This document shows positions 26,771 through 38,600 of a stretch of DNA of 64,000 nt, one piece after another. The first letter of the stretch is position 1; every line of letters begins with the position of its first letter. The DNA lies in the NCBI GenBank assembly GCA_014905825.1, contig JACGCN010000031.1, positions 372,001 through 436,000 on the forward strand, written 5' to 3'. Made by a program: the position numbers and the translations under genes. The notes under the pieces were generated by a model, which was not told where the DNA came from, searched no databases, and was given only the letters and a program-made list of their open reading frames with translations. This stretch comes from Lyophyllum atratum (Eukaryota; Basidiomycota; Agaricomycetes; Agaricales; Lyophyllaceae).

Positions 26771-29074
26771 CTCCAAATTCGATGACATGCGCGGGCCACG
26801 AGGGCAAAGCTGTACTTCTTCGGCGGCCAAATGGGACCTGAGTTGTTACAGGGGTCCTCCATAAGCAGTTAAAAGAAAAGAACCCTGAATGTTGCTTCAG
26901 AGCGGTCCCAGGCTCTCAGGCGCCAGGCGGCTCTTTGCCTCAAGCCGAGGTCTTGGCTTCCTTCCGGATAAGGGGAATATCGATACCACGTGCATAGTGC
27001 AAATATATCGTTCGAGTGTCAAAACGAGAGCTAACCGAAGCTGGAATGGAGATGAGCATGGAGAGAAGAAGGACGGCAGAGATACACAGCTGAAAACAAG
27101 AGTCGAGAAGGTGATGATAAAACTCGCTAATCGATGATCGACTGATCACACTTGGATCAGACTCTCGAACAATGTTCATCATCAACTTATGAAAGCCTGA
27201 CTAGCTTCAATCGCTTGGAGCTTGGATGTGAATCGATCCCCATTGAATCCAAGAAAGTATCGAGGGTTTCCTCGTACTGCCGGTCTTACCTACTCACAAA
27301 AAGCGAGGGAAGAGGGAACCTCCATCACGCGACATGTAATCGGAAAAACTATAATCACCTGGTTCTTAGTCTGCCACCGACGGCTTCGTTGACGCAAGTG
27401 GTGAGGCCACAGCATGGCGTAGACATAGACAAGGATATATCAGAACATGAGGCTACAACGCCTCTTACTTGGGAAATGAATAAATGGTGGCGGTAAGTCG
27501 TGGACTTTGTGCCAAAGGGATTTGCTTGGCGGTGCTGATCCTGACGGCCATAATTGCTGCGATGGAGGCATCCGTCTGCAAGGCTGCTAGAGAGTCTTAT
27601 GGCACCACATGAGTTGCACTTCTATACAATGTACACATCATTCTATGACCAGCTGGGATTGACATGTTCGAAAGATCTGCGACCTATAAATAGGCACACT
27701 AAAAATGGGTATAGGGAAAGGTGGCCCCGAGCCTCGTGGGAAGGGGGTAGAACAAAGAACAGACGGCATGTCAGTCGTGTAAATGCACGCACGATATCAG
27801 ACTGATCTTATTCGGCACGCTACAAGATCCGCAGAGACAAACGACGGCGCCCCGTTCTAGCACAATCTGGATTTGTGGTGCAGAGGTCGTGTGCGGAGTG
27901 AGTACCAGGGGAGTCTCAGTGAAGGCCAAACCGGGACATAGATAACTCGGAGATAAGGCCAGGTCTGCCTAGTTTCGCTAGTTGGACTTGAATAACCGCG
28001 GCCGTAGGAGTTTCCCAAGAAAGTGCTCCAATAATAGTAACAGTCGTTCGCGGAGTTGTCAGGGAGGGTCGAGCGTATACATGAGATGGAAGTTCCGTGA
28101 TGAATGATTGAGACATTACACGATAGTCCGACTGTCGATAGGGACGTTGCGCGTCGACAGATGCGCCCGAGGACGTAGAAAAAGCGAAGTGGGACAGAGT
28201 AGGCCATCCTTGATCCAAAAGTTGGGCGATAAAGGAAGGTGGCGAGTAGAGGGTCGGTCGTGACGGTGTATTTTTGTCGTCGCTCCTGGTTAGGCGGTGG
28301 GAGTCGATATAATGAAAGAAGCGCACGATAGAATGGAAGAAACGCAACTGCGCTCTCAAAGATACTCCGTTTCCACTTGGACTCCAAGTCTCCTGAATCG
28401 TGATAGTGAAAAGAGGATCACGGGATAGAGGGCTTGTATATAGGGACAGTGACGTGGAATACTCGAGATCGGTTGCCACGCCTGGGTGCAGCTTAGTATG
28501 AAGGCCGGTGTAAAAGCCTGCCCAAACTATTCCGGTGGTGCGGGGAAGGATGCTGACCTCAGAGGGAGCGTTTTAGTCTCAAATCAGGTGATTTGGTTGG
28601 AGGCAGCTGGAAAAAAATACGGCAAGAGACCAGTTGTTGAACGTCGAGGGGCGAGGCAGCACTAGTCTTGTCGTTCATGATCATCTTGTTGGAGGACATG
28701 TTGTCATATCACCAAACAGTGAATGAAGAAGGTTTCGGCGGAGCCATAATTGAACGAGGTCTAATATCAGGAGGTTGTCAGGTTGAGAGAGGTGGCAGTC
28801 AGAAAAGCTCTCAAGGGCCTTGACAAACAAGACCAATACGACGTTGGTCTAAAAATAACGCTACCGCTTTCATTGCAAATTGATCTTGAACTTATGGCCG
28901 TGTACGAGGTTTTCATGCATGTTGCTCAGCGATTTGGGTTCTTGAAATGAGCTAATTTAATGCGGCCTTAGTCGGAGCGACGCATGAGCAGCCCTGCGCG
29001 CGCCATCTTTAATTGCCATCCAGCAGAGGATATCCGGATACCCGTAAAATGAAGCGATAGGTATGTACAAAAAG
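26771..29074. other. Gene-poor interval
   Basis: About 2.3 kb with no recognised gene. Two overlapping minus-strand frames stay open over more than 500 bp (27857-28387 and 27916-28479), with a TATATA at about 28436-28441 (minus orientation) in front of them. Neither has a family motif, and the longer one starts with GTG, so I left them uncalled. Confidence 0.4.
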
Positions 29075-29106
29075 CATAGCTATTCAAATCCATAGCTATT
29101 CAAATC
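29075..29106. repeat. Perfect 16-bp tandem duplication
   Basis: Two exact, adjacent copies of CATAGCTATTCAAATC. They lie about 130 bp beyond the stop codon of the secreted crystallin-like gene, in its presumed 3' UTR. They look like a recent slippage event. Confidence 0.85.
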
Positions 29107-29233
29107 CACCAAATCCCAGAGAAAAACATTCTGTAGTGGGACCATCATAAGCTTTCGTGGCCATAACTTTGAGGTGAAACGGATGTTTACCTGATACAGA
29201 ATCATATGGCAGTGCTCAAAGCGGTGTAATATC

Positions 29234-29682
29234 TCAAGCGTTGTTGCAGTAGAAGGAGCTAGCCAGGTCGTTGAACGATCCGAGGTCATTGTGATGCATG
29301 GTGAAGTCGAAGTGGTCTCCCGAGCATCCTTGGTCCCTAAGTTTATCCCATGTCAGCTCGCAGAACGTCAACCGTAATCCGGAAGCTTGTGACTGACTCG
29401 AAGAGGTAACACTTATGACCAGAGCCAACGGGATCGACGCTGCTGACCTGATCTTCGAGACCGGAACCGAGCTCGATGCATTGGTTGTTGAGGTAGCTGA
29501 GAGTGACGCAGTGGCCGGTGAGGTTGATATCGGTGCACAATTTGAGATCACCCCCGGCAGCCTAGATGGGGAGGGAGGCCGTGAGTGAGATATGCAGTAG
29601 CACGACACCGGAAAAGGAGACTTACGACCAGCGAAGCGCTGGCGACAGCGACGGCGATGATAGAGAAGAGTTTGAACAACAT
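29234..29682 (-). CDS. Small secreted cysteine-rich beta/gamma-crystallin-like protein
   Basis: Two introns join three exons into a protein of about 105 residues. The first exon is a signal peptide, MLFKLFSIIAVAVASASLV, followed by an intron with GTAAGT...TCTAG. The second carries LKLCTDINLTGHCVTL, NNQCIELGSGLEDQVSSVDP and HKCYLFE. The third carries DQGCSGDHFDF, then FNDLASSFYCNNA and TGA. The spacing C-x8-C...C...C...C...C, with DQVSSV and FNDLASSF, matches the single-domain beta/gamma-crystallin fold found in small secreted fungal proteins. The six mature cysteines suggest three disulfides. Such proteins are abundant in fungal secretomes and some are effector candidates, but no specific function can be assigned. 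A TATAAA lies about 105 bp upstream. Confidence 0.75.
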
Positions 29683-29785
29683 GACTTTGTTGGAGAGTGG
29701 GAGAAGTGCCGGTAAGAGCTTGGAGAGTAGAGGAGTTGGGAGATGGGTAGCTGAGCTGAGCTTCGACAGTCAGGACTCGGACGCC

Positions 29786-29791
29786 TTTATA
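29786..29791 (-). promoter_or_regulatory. TATA box of the crystallin-like gene
   Basis: TATAAA on the minus strand, 104 bp upstream of the ATG at 29682. It is the only good TATA match in that interval. Confidence 0.5.
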
Positions 29792-31028
29792 CAACTTCTG
29801 AGCGTGAAGGAAAGTCAAAACGGATAGTTCCAAGGCACCTCGCCGGCCGGCGATGCGAATTGTAACGGATGGTTTAGAGGCGTTGGACTATCTTTTGACA
29901 TCCTTCCGACAGCTGAGGTCGCCTGGATGTGGTCAAGTGAGCCACAGGGTGCGCAAAGACCTCACCGAGAGGAGATATGCGAGGAAGATTTTGCTGTTTG
30001 AAGTCCAGGGCACAAGGGTTGAAATTTTCAAAGACGTCTGGGGCGTTACGGCGTGTATAACGCACAGGTGGAAGGTGTCATCGGAACTCTGCTTCTGAGC
30101 AGCGAGGGTCACTATCCTTACAACTGTCAAAAGACCTTAGAACAATGATTCTGAGAGGTAGCCAGGTAGTCGATGGCAGAGGGTTCAACGTGGTGCGCAT
30201 TCGTACAGCCAGAATCGCCAGCCAAGGGCTAGAGGTATGTCCATTAATGATCGTGGATGCGACATGGTATACTGCAGGAATAGAAGGTTCGTGTTGGCGT
30301 GAGTTTGCTCCAAGGATTAAACTCACTGGGTATATTCTTTGTATACGAAATCCTCTTTCCTGACCGTGGCGCGAGGTCAAATGACCAGTGTAGAAGGAAA
30401 TAGATTAAAAATCTGTAGGCTTTACGACGCCGAATCAAACATCTGAAAAAATGTACGAAGCCATGCTTACCAGCTGTTTCGTCGGCTGCATCGGCATAAC
30501 ATAAATTATACGATAAGTAGTCGGGCGGCATCACGTTTATGTCAAACAACAAGGGAAAAGAGAGGGTTTTAAGGCCTGAGCCGTATATCGCCACTCAATC
30601 TTCTTCGGTTACACCTCAAGGTAGGGTGATTTGAAGTTGTCACACCGGATCAGTGGAAGTGGTCCGATGGGCAGTACTCCGAAGAACCTTGAAATAGCGA
30701 CAGCCCCGTAGAAAAGGACGCGGCTATAGTAGAAGGCTTTGCGACGGACACATATCCGAGGAAAATGAGGAGGATGCAACACGTGGAAATCCGCCACCAC
30801 CAGCGATGATACGAGGTGGGCGGAGAGAGGGAGCAAACGGTGGATCAAGCGAAGGAACGAAGATGAACTTGTGGAGTGGGAACTGCCAACATACATAGCC
30901 TCGCCATCACATATGTTCGACAGCAATTCTCGCCACTCATCGAAGTCAGATACATGCAACGTCTGAAGATATCCGTCCCTGGAACATAATCAATAGAGAA
31001 CCAAACCTCGATACCGCAGCCCTTCCGT
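29792..31028. other. Gene-poor interval
   Basis: About 1.2 kb between the crystallin-like gene and the end of the flavin-reductase-like gene. The open frames at 29853-30098, 30244-30594 and 30609-30959 show no motif, signal or consistent splicing. Nothing is recognised here. Confidence 0.45.
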
Positions 31029-32151
31029 CTAAAAATCGATAGCCTTCTCATCGGCGATAGCTTCCTGGATAGATTTCTCGTCTTCCCGCCACCTGTCTCG
31101 TTTCAACTTGTAGCCCTCGTTGATTCTGGCATACAAAGTACCACCCATTCGTGCCACGGGTCTGAGTTTTCCGGGATCAACGTTGCCCCTCTCATCCAAC
31201 ACGTCCCTGCGGACATGTATGTATTTGACCAAGCCCAGGATCATGGTGGTAGTGACTTCGGAAGTCATGGGGTCTCGAATGTCAACTGTTTGATATAACT
31301 TCAAGATTTGAATTCTTCTCAGCACTTCTTCAAATGGGAGATCAGCGGAGACGTACCTCGCACTCCATGCTGAAGGCGCTCTCTTTGACGCGAGGGGCTT
31401 TAACATGGATCTGTGGAATAAAGGGTTTGACAACAGAAATGTTAGGGCCGAGATGATCTAGGCGACCACTTACACTCGGTTCCTTCGTTAGACCACTGAT
31501 TGGCCATTCACTGAAATCTTCTGGTGCATCGACAGCGCAACTATTTGCTTGCGCAATCCACGGTTCGCTGATGATGTCGACCGTAAATCCCTTAGTGGCC
31601 ATTATGTTCCTGACAGTATCCTTCATACGGGTGGGATCGGCGGGCTTGGAACAGGACAGTGAAATGACTGGTGGTGAGGCTGATACCTGTTTCAAGGATG
31701 GATGAGTCCGCCTAACAATGGGCGGACATGACCTAGAATATGCATACCTGGTTGAACCAGCTTTGATTGAATTTCAGCGAGACGAGGACAAAAATCACGA
31801 CCATGTGACTTACCTATACGGCGCGAGGTTTGTGCTTCCGTCCTCCGAGATCGTGGAGACGAATGCAACGGGCCTAGGCGCAATTCCACTCACCAGGAGT
31901 CCATATAGCTTCCTGTTCGTCGCCATATTTCGATAAGCAGATGGGTGCTTGCTGAACGGAGAGTACTCAACTCACCTGGGCTCTTCTGTCGCCGCGTCAA
32001 TTGTCTTCCACCCATGCTTTTCGCCTTCCATCCACTCTCGGCCTGCTGGAGTCTCGTCGATCTTTTGTCCGTAGGTCCAAGTTGGATTGGGAGGATCGGT
32101 GATCTTGAAGCCCGGAGAGGAGTTAGATCTAGAGCGGGAGGTTGAGGGCAT
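31029..32151 (-). CDS. Flavin-reductase-like FMN-binding split-barrel protein
   Basis: A protein of the flavin reductase like (DIM6/NTAB) family, which binds FMN in a split beta-barrel. It starts MPSTSRSRSNSSPGFKITDPP at 32151. The core then reads through introns: RKLYGLLVSGIAPRPVAFVSTISEDGSTNLAPYS (the FMN-binding signature), SWFNQ, and VSASPPVISLSCS. Next are KDTVRNIMATKGFTVDIIS, ANSCAVDAPEDFSEWPISGL and RVKESAFSMECE. The last exon has VTTTMILGLVKYIHVRRDVLDERGNVDPGKLRPVARMGGTLYAR, ending EKAIDF and TAG. The five introns are inferred, and the last acceptor (CTTGAAG) is weak but needed for frame and similarity. Family members may supply reduced flavin or act as oxidoreductases. The substrate is unknown. 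Confidence 0.8.
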
Positions 32152-32734
32152 GTCGGCGCTGTATGCTCGTAGGACGGGTATCCGCGACTATCGAGCTTTG
32201 GTATCATGGACGAGAAGAAGTCATTGCGTTTGCTTACTACACCATCTCTTCTGGCACTCGGTCCGGATCGAACGTCGAGCTGCCGGATAGCAGATAACCC
32301 CGGGTTGGGGATCTCGTTTAAGCGGGAGGAAGGTGGTTGACGCGATAGCACGAGTCGCTGGCGACAGTTGAACCTTCTCGCCAACATGGCTATTGCGCGA
32401 TAGGACCGCTGACTGCAGTGGCGGAGCGTGGAACTCAAGCTCAAGACTTAGGCGAAGGTACCGGTACTCATCACACCCGGTGATCACATACAATCCTCAT
32501 GTGACTCCTTTTTCAACGCGACTACAGTAAGTACCTAGGTGAGCAGCTCGGCGCTTTTCTACTGCTGAATGATCCTCAGAGCGGGTACGACTACTGCGTT
32601 CAGATCCCGCCGCGGGTCGAATCTAGGATGCAATTGGGATATAAGTACATTGCGTGATAGATGATAATACAGTACTCTACATTGTTATGACTGTGCGCCC
32701 GATGATACAATATCTGATCGTGTAATCGGTGCCT

Positions 32735-33874
32735 CTAAACATTGATTCCGCGGTAGGTTCTGACTTGTGCCTTCATGCGCGTCGCTTGACCTTTGGTGAA
32801 ACCGGTCATGCATGAATCGTCGGTATAGTCCATATAATTGGCTATAAGCACGTCGTCAGCTAAAATCTCCATCGGACATGCATCTAACATACTGATTGGG
32901 TCAACCTCGCCACCAGGGCAGGTATCGCGCTTAGCCGGGCATCCACTAGCAGGTGATGACTCAGGTGCAGTGTCATCGACGGAGTCTCCTGCCCCATCGC
33001 AGCCACCCTAGGGCGTAACGGCTCTTTAGATCTATTCCACTGCGCGGGGAGGACGTTGCTTACCTGGAAGGTATGATAAAGCCCAACCCAGTGTCCGACT
33101 TCGTGTGTCAGCGTTCGGCCTAGATTAAAAGGCGAGGCTGTGCCCTTGGGAAGTGTGCTGTAACGAATGACTACGCCGTCGTCCTTGGGAGCGGTTTTGT
33201 AGTCGGACGGGAAGGTGGCATAGCCCAGGAGTCCTTTGGTTTCGGTATTTGTGACGAAACTTTGACATCTAATATCAGTGGCCAGTTTGACGGAAATGAG
33301 GGCGATGTGCTCACCCAACAGTATAGACATTGAGGGTAGACTCATTGCCGTATCTGAAGACTTGCTTAAGGGCAGTGTTTTCTGGGCTGAAGAGGCATTG
33401 TGAGCCATTGTAAGTTGGGCATCTAATAAATGACGAACCTTTCGGGTGCTACTCCCTCAAACCATTCCTTGCTCAGGATACGCGTAGTGTTGACGAGGTT
33501 CCATTTCAGGCCGGTATCAGTGTAGTCCTTGTTCAGGACATCTATTTGAGACTTAATTTGGTCGTCACTGCGCTGGGCATGAGCATCTCTGATTTCAAGG
33601 AGGGAGCCTATATCACTCACGGGACCCAGCCGCCTTCCAAGGTCTGGTTTGCGGCCACGACATGGAAATGAATATCGATGGTGGCTGTTGCGTTTGGGTT
33701 ACCTGGTGGCAAGCGGGAGGAGGAGAATTTGCGCTCTGCTGACGCGACTTTTTGGTCGCTTATGTGGACACCACAACTCCTCGAGAGGGTACCAGCCCCT
33801 CTTTTATGGAAATGCGGCGCGCCAAGGCATACGGAAGAACCGAGAAGGAGTGTGACAAGAACTGAAGAAAGCAT
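32735..33874 (-). CDS. Secreted M43B (pappalysin-type) metalloprotease
   Basis: A secreted zinc endopeptidase of MEROPS family M43B, as found in many fungal secretomes. The signal peptide is [19 protein letters not shown] propeptide follows, then [17 protein letters not shown], the domain-entry strand. [31 protein letters not shown] and [13 protein letters not shown] are family-typical. The zinc site [13 protein letters not shown] (HExxHxxGxxH) lies near 33080-33115. A Cys-rich segment ([12 protein letters not shown]) precedes the Met-turn [17 protein letters not shown]. It ends [10 protein letters not shown] and TAG. About five introns, intact frame, about 280 residues, as expected for the family. 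The likely role is extracellular protein breakdown, with no regulatory clue visible. Confidence 0.88.
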
Positions 33875-34553
33875 GTTAAGTTGGTGAAGTCGTTAAGAAT
33901 CGTTAAAAAAGTCGTGGCGAAGGGTGAGAAAAGGATCTAACGTTGGATGAGGCATTGAAACCTTCTTATAGAGGCTCGGCTGTGTGTATGATCTTGGGAT
34001 CAGGAGAATCTAGCCAGGTGGCTACCAACATATGGCATAACGACGTTGGGGTCGCCTATTCGCCGAGGGCATCGTCGGTGCACAGCCTCCGCTATTCCCG
34101 AGATTCGAACAACATGATGAGACGCGTGTTTCTTGTATGCATATGCAGTGTGCATACCTCAAGTTTCTTCAGGCTTTGATGGTAGCAGGTATGAAGCCGT
34201 GAGGAATGCGAACGAAACGTCCAAGAGGAGAGGCATGGTAACAGCCTGAAAACACGCGTTTGAGCTGAAGTCTAAATTTAGGTAGGGTATGTTTGGTTTT
34301 GTGGCTGTGAGGCGGCGGCCACTGTTAGATCGGAATCAGAACCTTCCCCATCAACCGGCGAGTCGAGCACTGTAAAAGTACAACTGTCTAATCTGAAATC
34401 ACCCTAGGTTCATGATAAAACAGACATATCAACCCGCTCATACTTGAGCCCATCGTCTTCGTGCGTCTATGTCTTCCTTCTCTTCGACTTCTAGCAGAGT
34501 ACACTCTGTCTGTCATGCGGTGTGATCGCATGGATTTTAGAAGCTGATTGCGC
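33875..34553. other. Intergenic region, divergent promoters
   Basis: A 0.68-kb gap between the divergently transcribed metalloprotease and GT90 genes. No gene or repeat is seen, and it should contain both promoters. Confidence 0.5.
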
Positions 34554-36770
34554 ATGTCTCCACGAACCATCATGGACAGTGGCGGCCGCCTGCACCTTGG
34601 AGGCCCAAATCCACACTCTGTCACCTTACTTTTGCTTGCGAGAGGCCTGCGACGACGGTTCTTTTTTCTCCTAGTCGTCGTGCTCATCTGTTTCTATGCC
34701 CGAGGACTACTCCGCACAACGCCAAACCACTCAGACGCCTCCGATGTACACAGCCCAGGCAAGTCGCGCCATTCCTCGACGAGACCTCCGAATTGTGATT
34801 TCGTTGAAAGTGGTGACGACGAGAAACCAATCTCCGCCCACCACACATACACACCGGATGGTTTGCTACACGTCAACCCTGACGGTATTCACCCAATTCT
34901 TGAGCTCATCAGGAATGCCGAAGAAGAGTGGGAGGAGAAGGTGGACAGAGCCAGCCGGACTCTCGGGGAGGCGGTGATCGAGTACAAGAGACGATATAAG
35001 CGAAACCCACCGGAAGGTTTTGACGACTGGTGAGCTTCGTGCCTACAAGCCTATTCTGTCACTGTCTTTACCAACCATTCGTCCCTTTCTTCAGGTGGGA
35101 CTTTGCCAAAGAGATGGAGGTTCAACTCCCAGATGAATACGATACGATATATAGAGAAATTGAGCCATTTTGGGGTATGGATCCCAAGGAACTCGCAAAA
35201 TTACAGGCCATAGAAGAAGCAAGACCTGATTCGTTTACGCTCGCGAAGAATGAGACACACGACACCCACCTGGTGGTGACTGCCTTTTCGGACCCGCAGA
35301 CATGGGAGCAGAGGGGACTTCTTCGTGGGCTTAAAGATATCCTGGCCCTCCTTGAACCCGTAGAGCCTGCCTTAACTCCATTTCGCGCGGTGTTCTCGCC
35401 TCACAGCATTCCGAGTCTATTGACTGACTTCCACGTCAAGAAAGCATGCCTCGACGCTGCAGCGGCCAGAAAATGTAATCGAAGATCGTATTAAACCTGC
35501 TATCCCTCTGACGTCATCCCTCTTAGTTGTTAAAATCTCTGACTTACCGGAGCCCACACATCTAGGGTTTGCATCGGCATGTCCTCTAGGATCCCCGGGT
35601 CGGCCAGACGAGAAACCAGTAGACCGGTCACATCGTCCTGCTTCACGTGCAGAAAGAACGTTTATTCGTGACCACCGTCTCGCTATGGACCCCTGCCAGC
35701 ACCCTCATATATTCTACAATCACGCCCAATATATTGCCCACGGCATTGGACCCGCGGCACAGCCCGCAATGGTTCCCAAGTTCTCCTACTGCACCACCCC
35801 CGTCTTCCATGACATCCAACCGCCATCGTTCATATCGTCAATGCCAGATACCTTGACACACGAGGATGACCTGGACTGGGAGAGCAAGACAGACGAGCGA
35901 ATATTTTGGCGCGGCAGCAATACAGGGATGAAGTATGGTGACGAAACAGGATGGAGGCATGCACAGCATCCCCGTCTGGTTTCTTGGGCGAAGGATATCA
36001 ATGGAACAGTTAATGTTCTGATACCAAGTTACGTCGAAGATGAGGGATGGAAGAGCGTGGGAGGAGGTACACGAATCAGCAAGGCACTCATCAACCCAGC
36101 GATGCTCGATATTGCGTTCTCAGGAAAGCCAGTGGGGTGTGATATCCAGTATCGTCGATATCTGGAAACACAGTTCGAGTGGAGGAGGCTTCAAGACGCC
36201 AATGGTACACAGGCTGGGAACCACAAGTACATTCTCGATGTATGTCCCTACTAGTTCTCATTCTCGGGTCTTTGCTGAGTTGTGGTCCCGTCCATAGGTG
36301 GATGGCGATGGATGGTCAACGCAGTTCAAACAGCTGATGTCCTCGAATTCGCTTATATACAAAGCTACGGCATATCCTGAATGGTACGCATCCCTATCTC
36401 TTTCGACCGTTCTACTCACGTCCATGCCTTTCCCCTCTCCCAGGTGGTTAGATAGGTCACAGCCCTGGGTGCATTACGTGCCCGTACAAGTGGACTACTC
36501 GGACCTCTATGATGCATATGTCTTTTTTCGTGGCGGCCTTTATGGCGAGGGAAACCATGACAATCTTGCGAAAAAAATAGCTTATGCTGGGAGGGAGTGG
36601 AGTAAAAACTTCTGGAGGGAAGAGGATATGACTGTCTATTTTTTCAGGTACGTTTGGTTCTCAGTTCGTTTACTGTGCATATGTTGATTGATTCAATTCA
36701 TAGGTTGCTGCTTGAATACGCTCGTGTGATGCACCCCAACCGGGAGTCGAAGTCTTACACTGGTGGATGA
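34554..36770 (+). CDS. GT90 family glycosyltransferase (CAP10-like), type II membrane protein
   Basis: Golgi or ER membrane glycosyltransferase of CAZy family GT90, related to cryptococcal CAP10/CXT1 xylosyltransferases. After the start at 34554 a single transmembrane anchor follows (RRRFFFLLVVVLICFYARGLL), then a luminal stem. The catalytic domain has PDGIHPILELIRNAEEEWEEK, WDFAKEMEVQLPDEYDTIY, and ARKFVKISDLPEP after an intron (about 35475-35525). Then come KFSYCTTPVFHDI, DERIFWRGSNTGMKYG and GKPVGCDIQYRRYLETQFEW. The donor-site block VDGDGWSTQFKQLMSSNSLIYKAT is followed by WVHYVPVQVDYSDLYDAYVFFRGG. It ends RESKSYTGG and TGA. About five introns. An alternative ATG at 34572 lies just downstream. 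The donor and acceptor sugars are unknown, with xylose likely by family. Confidence 0.88.
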
Positions 36771-37896
36771 CGACCAAGCAGTTCAATGTCGTGGAAGATC
36801 TAGCAAAAGAAACGGTATTCACTGTCCTCCATTGAAATTGAACGGGGTGGAACAGACAGCTCTCCGTGGTCAGGTTGCCAACCTCCGTGTTCCAGGTTCC
36901 GAAAGCGCTGTACCCGAGTTGTAGCCAGCATTGCGTGTACATTTACAGTTGCAGGAATACAGTCCACCGTCAACTGTTGTTCTCCTCGTGCTCCTTCCTT
37001 TCCTACAGACAATCCTCCATCCTCGTAGGGTGCCAGCAGGGCCATGTTTTGGGCTGCCATCCCAGCCGCTGCTGCGCACATTTCTGAACTTGTGCGATGC
37101 AAGAGCGTACTTTTGATGACTGTACTCCCCTTCTGCATATCCACGGGCACGCAGCGCGGCCCACGCAACCTGGATTGCCAGTACTGAATGTTCCGAGGCT
37201 CTAGGACGTAACACGATAAGTGAAGGCGGCGTCAGAAAGCTGCGTGACTCACGAAAGCTAGGCAGCATTTGACAACACGCCACTGCATGGTCACCCTATC
37301 TTGGATAAGTATGCGGTGTGGAAAATGTGGTGCAAATGTACATGTTAAGAAATCCAGCAGCAGACCAAGTGCTTCCAAGCAAGAGGAACCACGGGCTAAA
37401 ACCCTCCGACGAGCCTTTGTTTATGATACGTAGCAGCTTGAGATATGTTAGCTATGATGAATCCGGAGGGTATAGTTCCTTTTTTGCGATATTTACTTGG
37501 GGGGCATAGGAAATTATGAGGCCGCAAACAAAGACCAAATGTGAGGGTTGCAGTAAACCAATCATGATCATTGCTGCAAATGAATATTGGAATAGGAATA
37601 TGTCGGAGGGTCGATGTACCACGTACTGGGACGCAGGTCTCGGACATGAGAATAGCGAGCCGCAGTCGCCGTGGACGCTGGTGGCAAGCTGGTGGCTGAG
37701 GACGACTTCGGACAACGACAACCCCAAGCACGGGTGCATGTGACACGGCTATCACCTGATTAGATTAGATGGTTTGTGTGTTGGCAACATTTTATCGAAT
37801 ACAAGTGACTGAGTATGATGCATAGTAAAGGAATCAGGGCGGCCACGATGGCTGTTAGGGCTTGGGTAGCAAAAAGTAGGAGGCAATATATCCCGA
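36771..37896. other. Interval containing a pseudogene fragment
   Basis: Apart from the duplicated fragment at 36947-37186 I see nothing coding in this 1.1-kb interval. The open frames at 37396-37755 have no motif or splicing support. Confidence 0.45.
36947..37186 (-). pseudogene. Detached 3'-end copy of the 40560-42916 orphan gene
   Basis: About 240 bp that align in the same orientation with 40504-40746, the 3' end of the intact orphan gene. The identity looks like roughly 80-85 percent by eye. Residues such as QVAWAALRARGYAEGEYS and QKYALASHK mirror QVAWAALRAKGYAEGEYS and RKYALASDK of the intact copy. The rest of the gene is missing and small indels break the frame after YALAS, so this cannot encode a working protein. 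No transposon ends or target-site duplications are visible at its borders. Confidence 0.8.
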
Positions 37897-38600
37897 TCAC
37901 AACTCTAGGGCGCCCATTTCCTGCAAGTCCTCCTTCACCCACAAAGAACGCAACCACTGTGGTCGCACCCCATTCAAATGGGCTGCCGCAGCTATACACA
38001 TCAACTGGTCCGCGGTCAACCTAGCGATACGATCCTTAGGCATGTCCTTCACAGCGCTTGCAACAGCCAGCATGTGGACTATGTACTTGTCCGGCTCTTG
38101 CGAATCAGTAAATACAGAAACCAAATCGATATGACCGTAACGGGTGGCCCGTCTGATGTTGTCGAGGGCCACGTCCAGGTTAGGCTCCACCCCTTTCGGG
38201 GGTACCCAAGATGGATCAACGTTGGCCCTGTAGAAGGCTACGTCGTCTGGGAAGGGAAAGCCAAAGTAGAATACAACTTCTCCCTCCAGATCTACAAAAC
38301 GCTCGAATGTTAGTCGACGTTGGAACGGTATCAGATAGCTACTCGCCGCTGGGAATGGGGGGAGGTGGGGGGATCGCCGACATGTTGTGCTTATGGATGA
38401 TGTGAGCTGGATACTTCAAGACCTTGGCGTCATTCAAGGCGTCGATGACGAAATAAGGCTGGCCTACCTGGCTGGCTGGTATGTGGGAATGGGCAGATGG
38501 TTTGAGAGGCAGAACCGACAGAGCTCCCTTTCTTAAATGGTCAGCAGGTGGCTGTGTATTGACAAGGCGTGGCTTCCATTGTTCGAATTCATGTAAGCTC
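37897..38600 (-). CDS. Orphan protein, two exons seen, splice and start unresolved
   Basis: Two minus-strand blocks read as plausible protein. The upstream block (about 38600-38343) reads HEFEQWKPRLVNTQPP, then QPYFVIDALNDAKVLKYPAHIIHKH, ending in a Pro run before a GTAGCT donor. The downstream block (about 38305-37897) reads FVDLEGEVVFYFGFPFPDDVAFYRANVDPSW, then NIRRATRYGHIDLVSVFTDSQEPDKYIVHM, ending EMGALEL and TGA. A perfect branch site (GACTAAC) lies between them, but simple GT-AG splicing does not keep the frame. I also find no in-frame ATG for the first block. It could be a broken gene or one with an unusual splice, perhaps a GC donor. No family is recognised. Confidence 0.4.

Noticed and set aside
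27857..28479. Two overlapping long minus-strand frames preceded by a TATATA
   Set aside because: They are open over more than 500 bp, but one begins with GTG, the other has no ATG near the TATA, and neither shows a recognisable motif.
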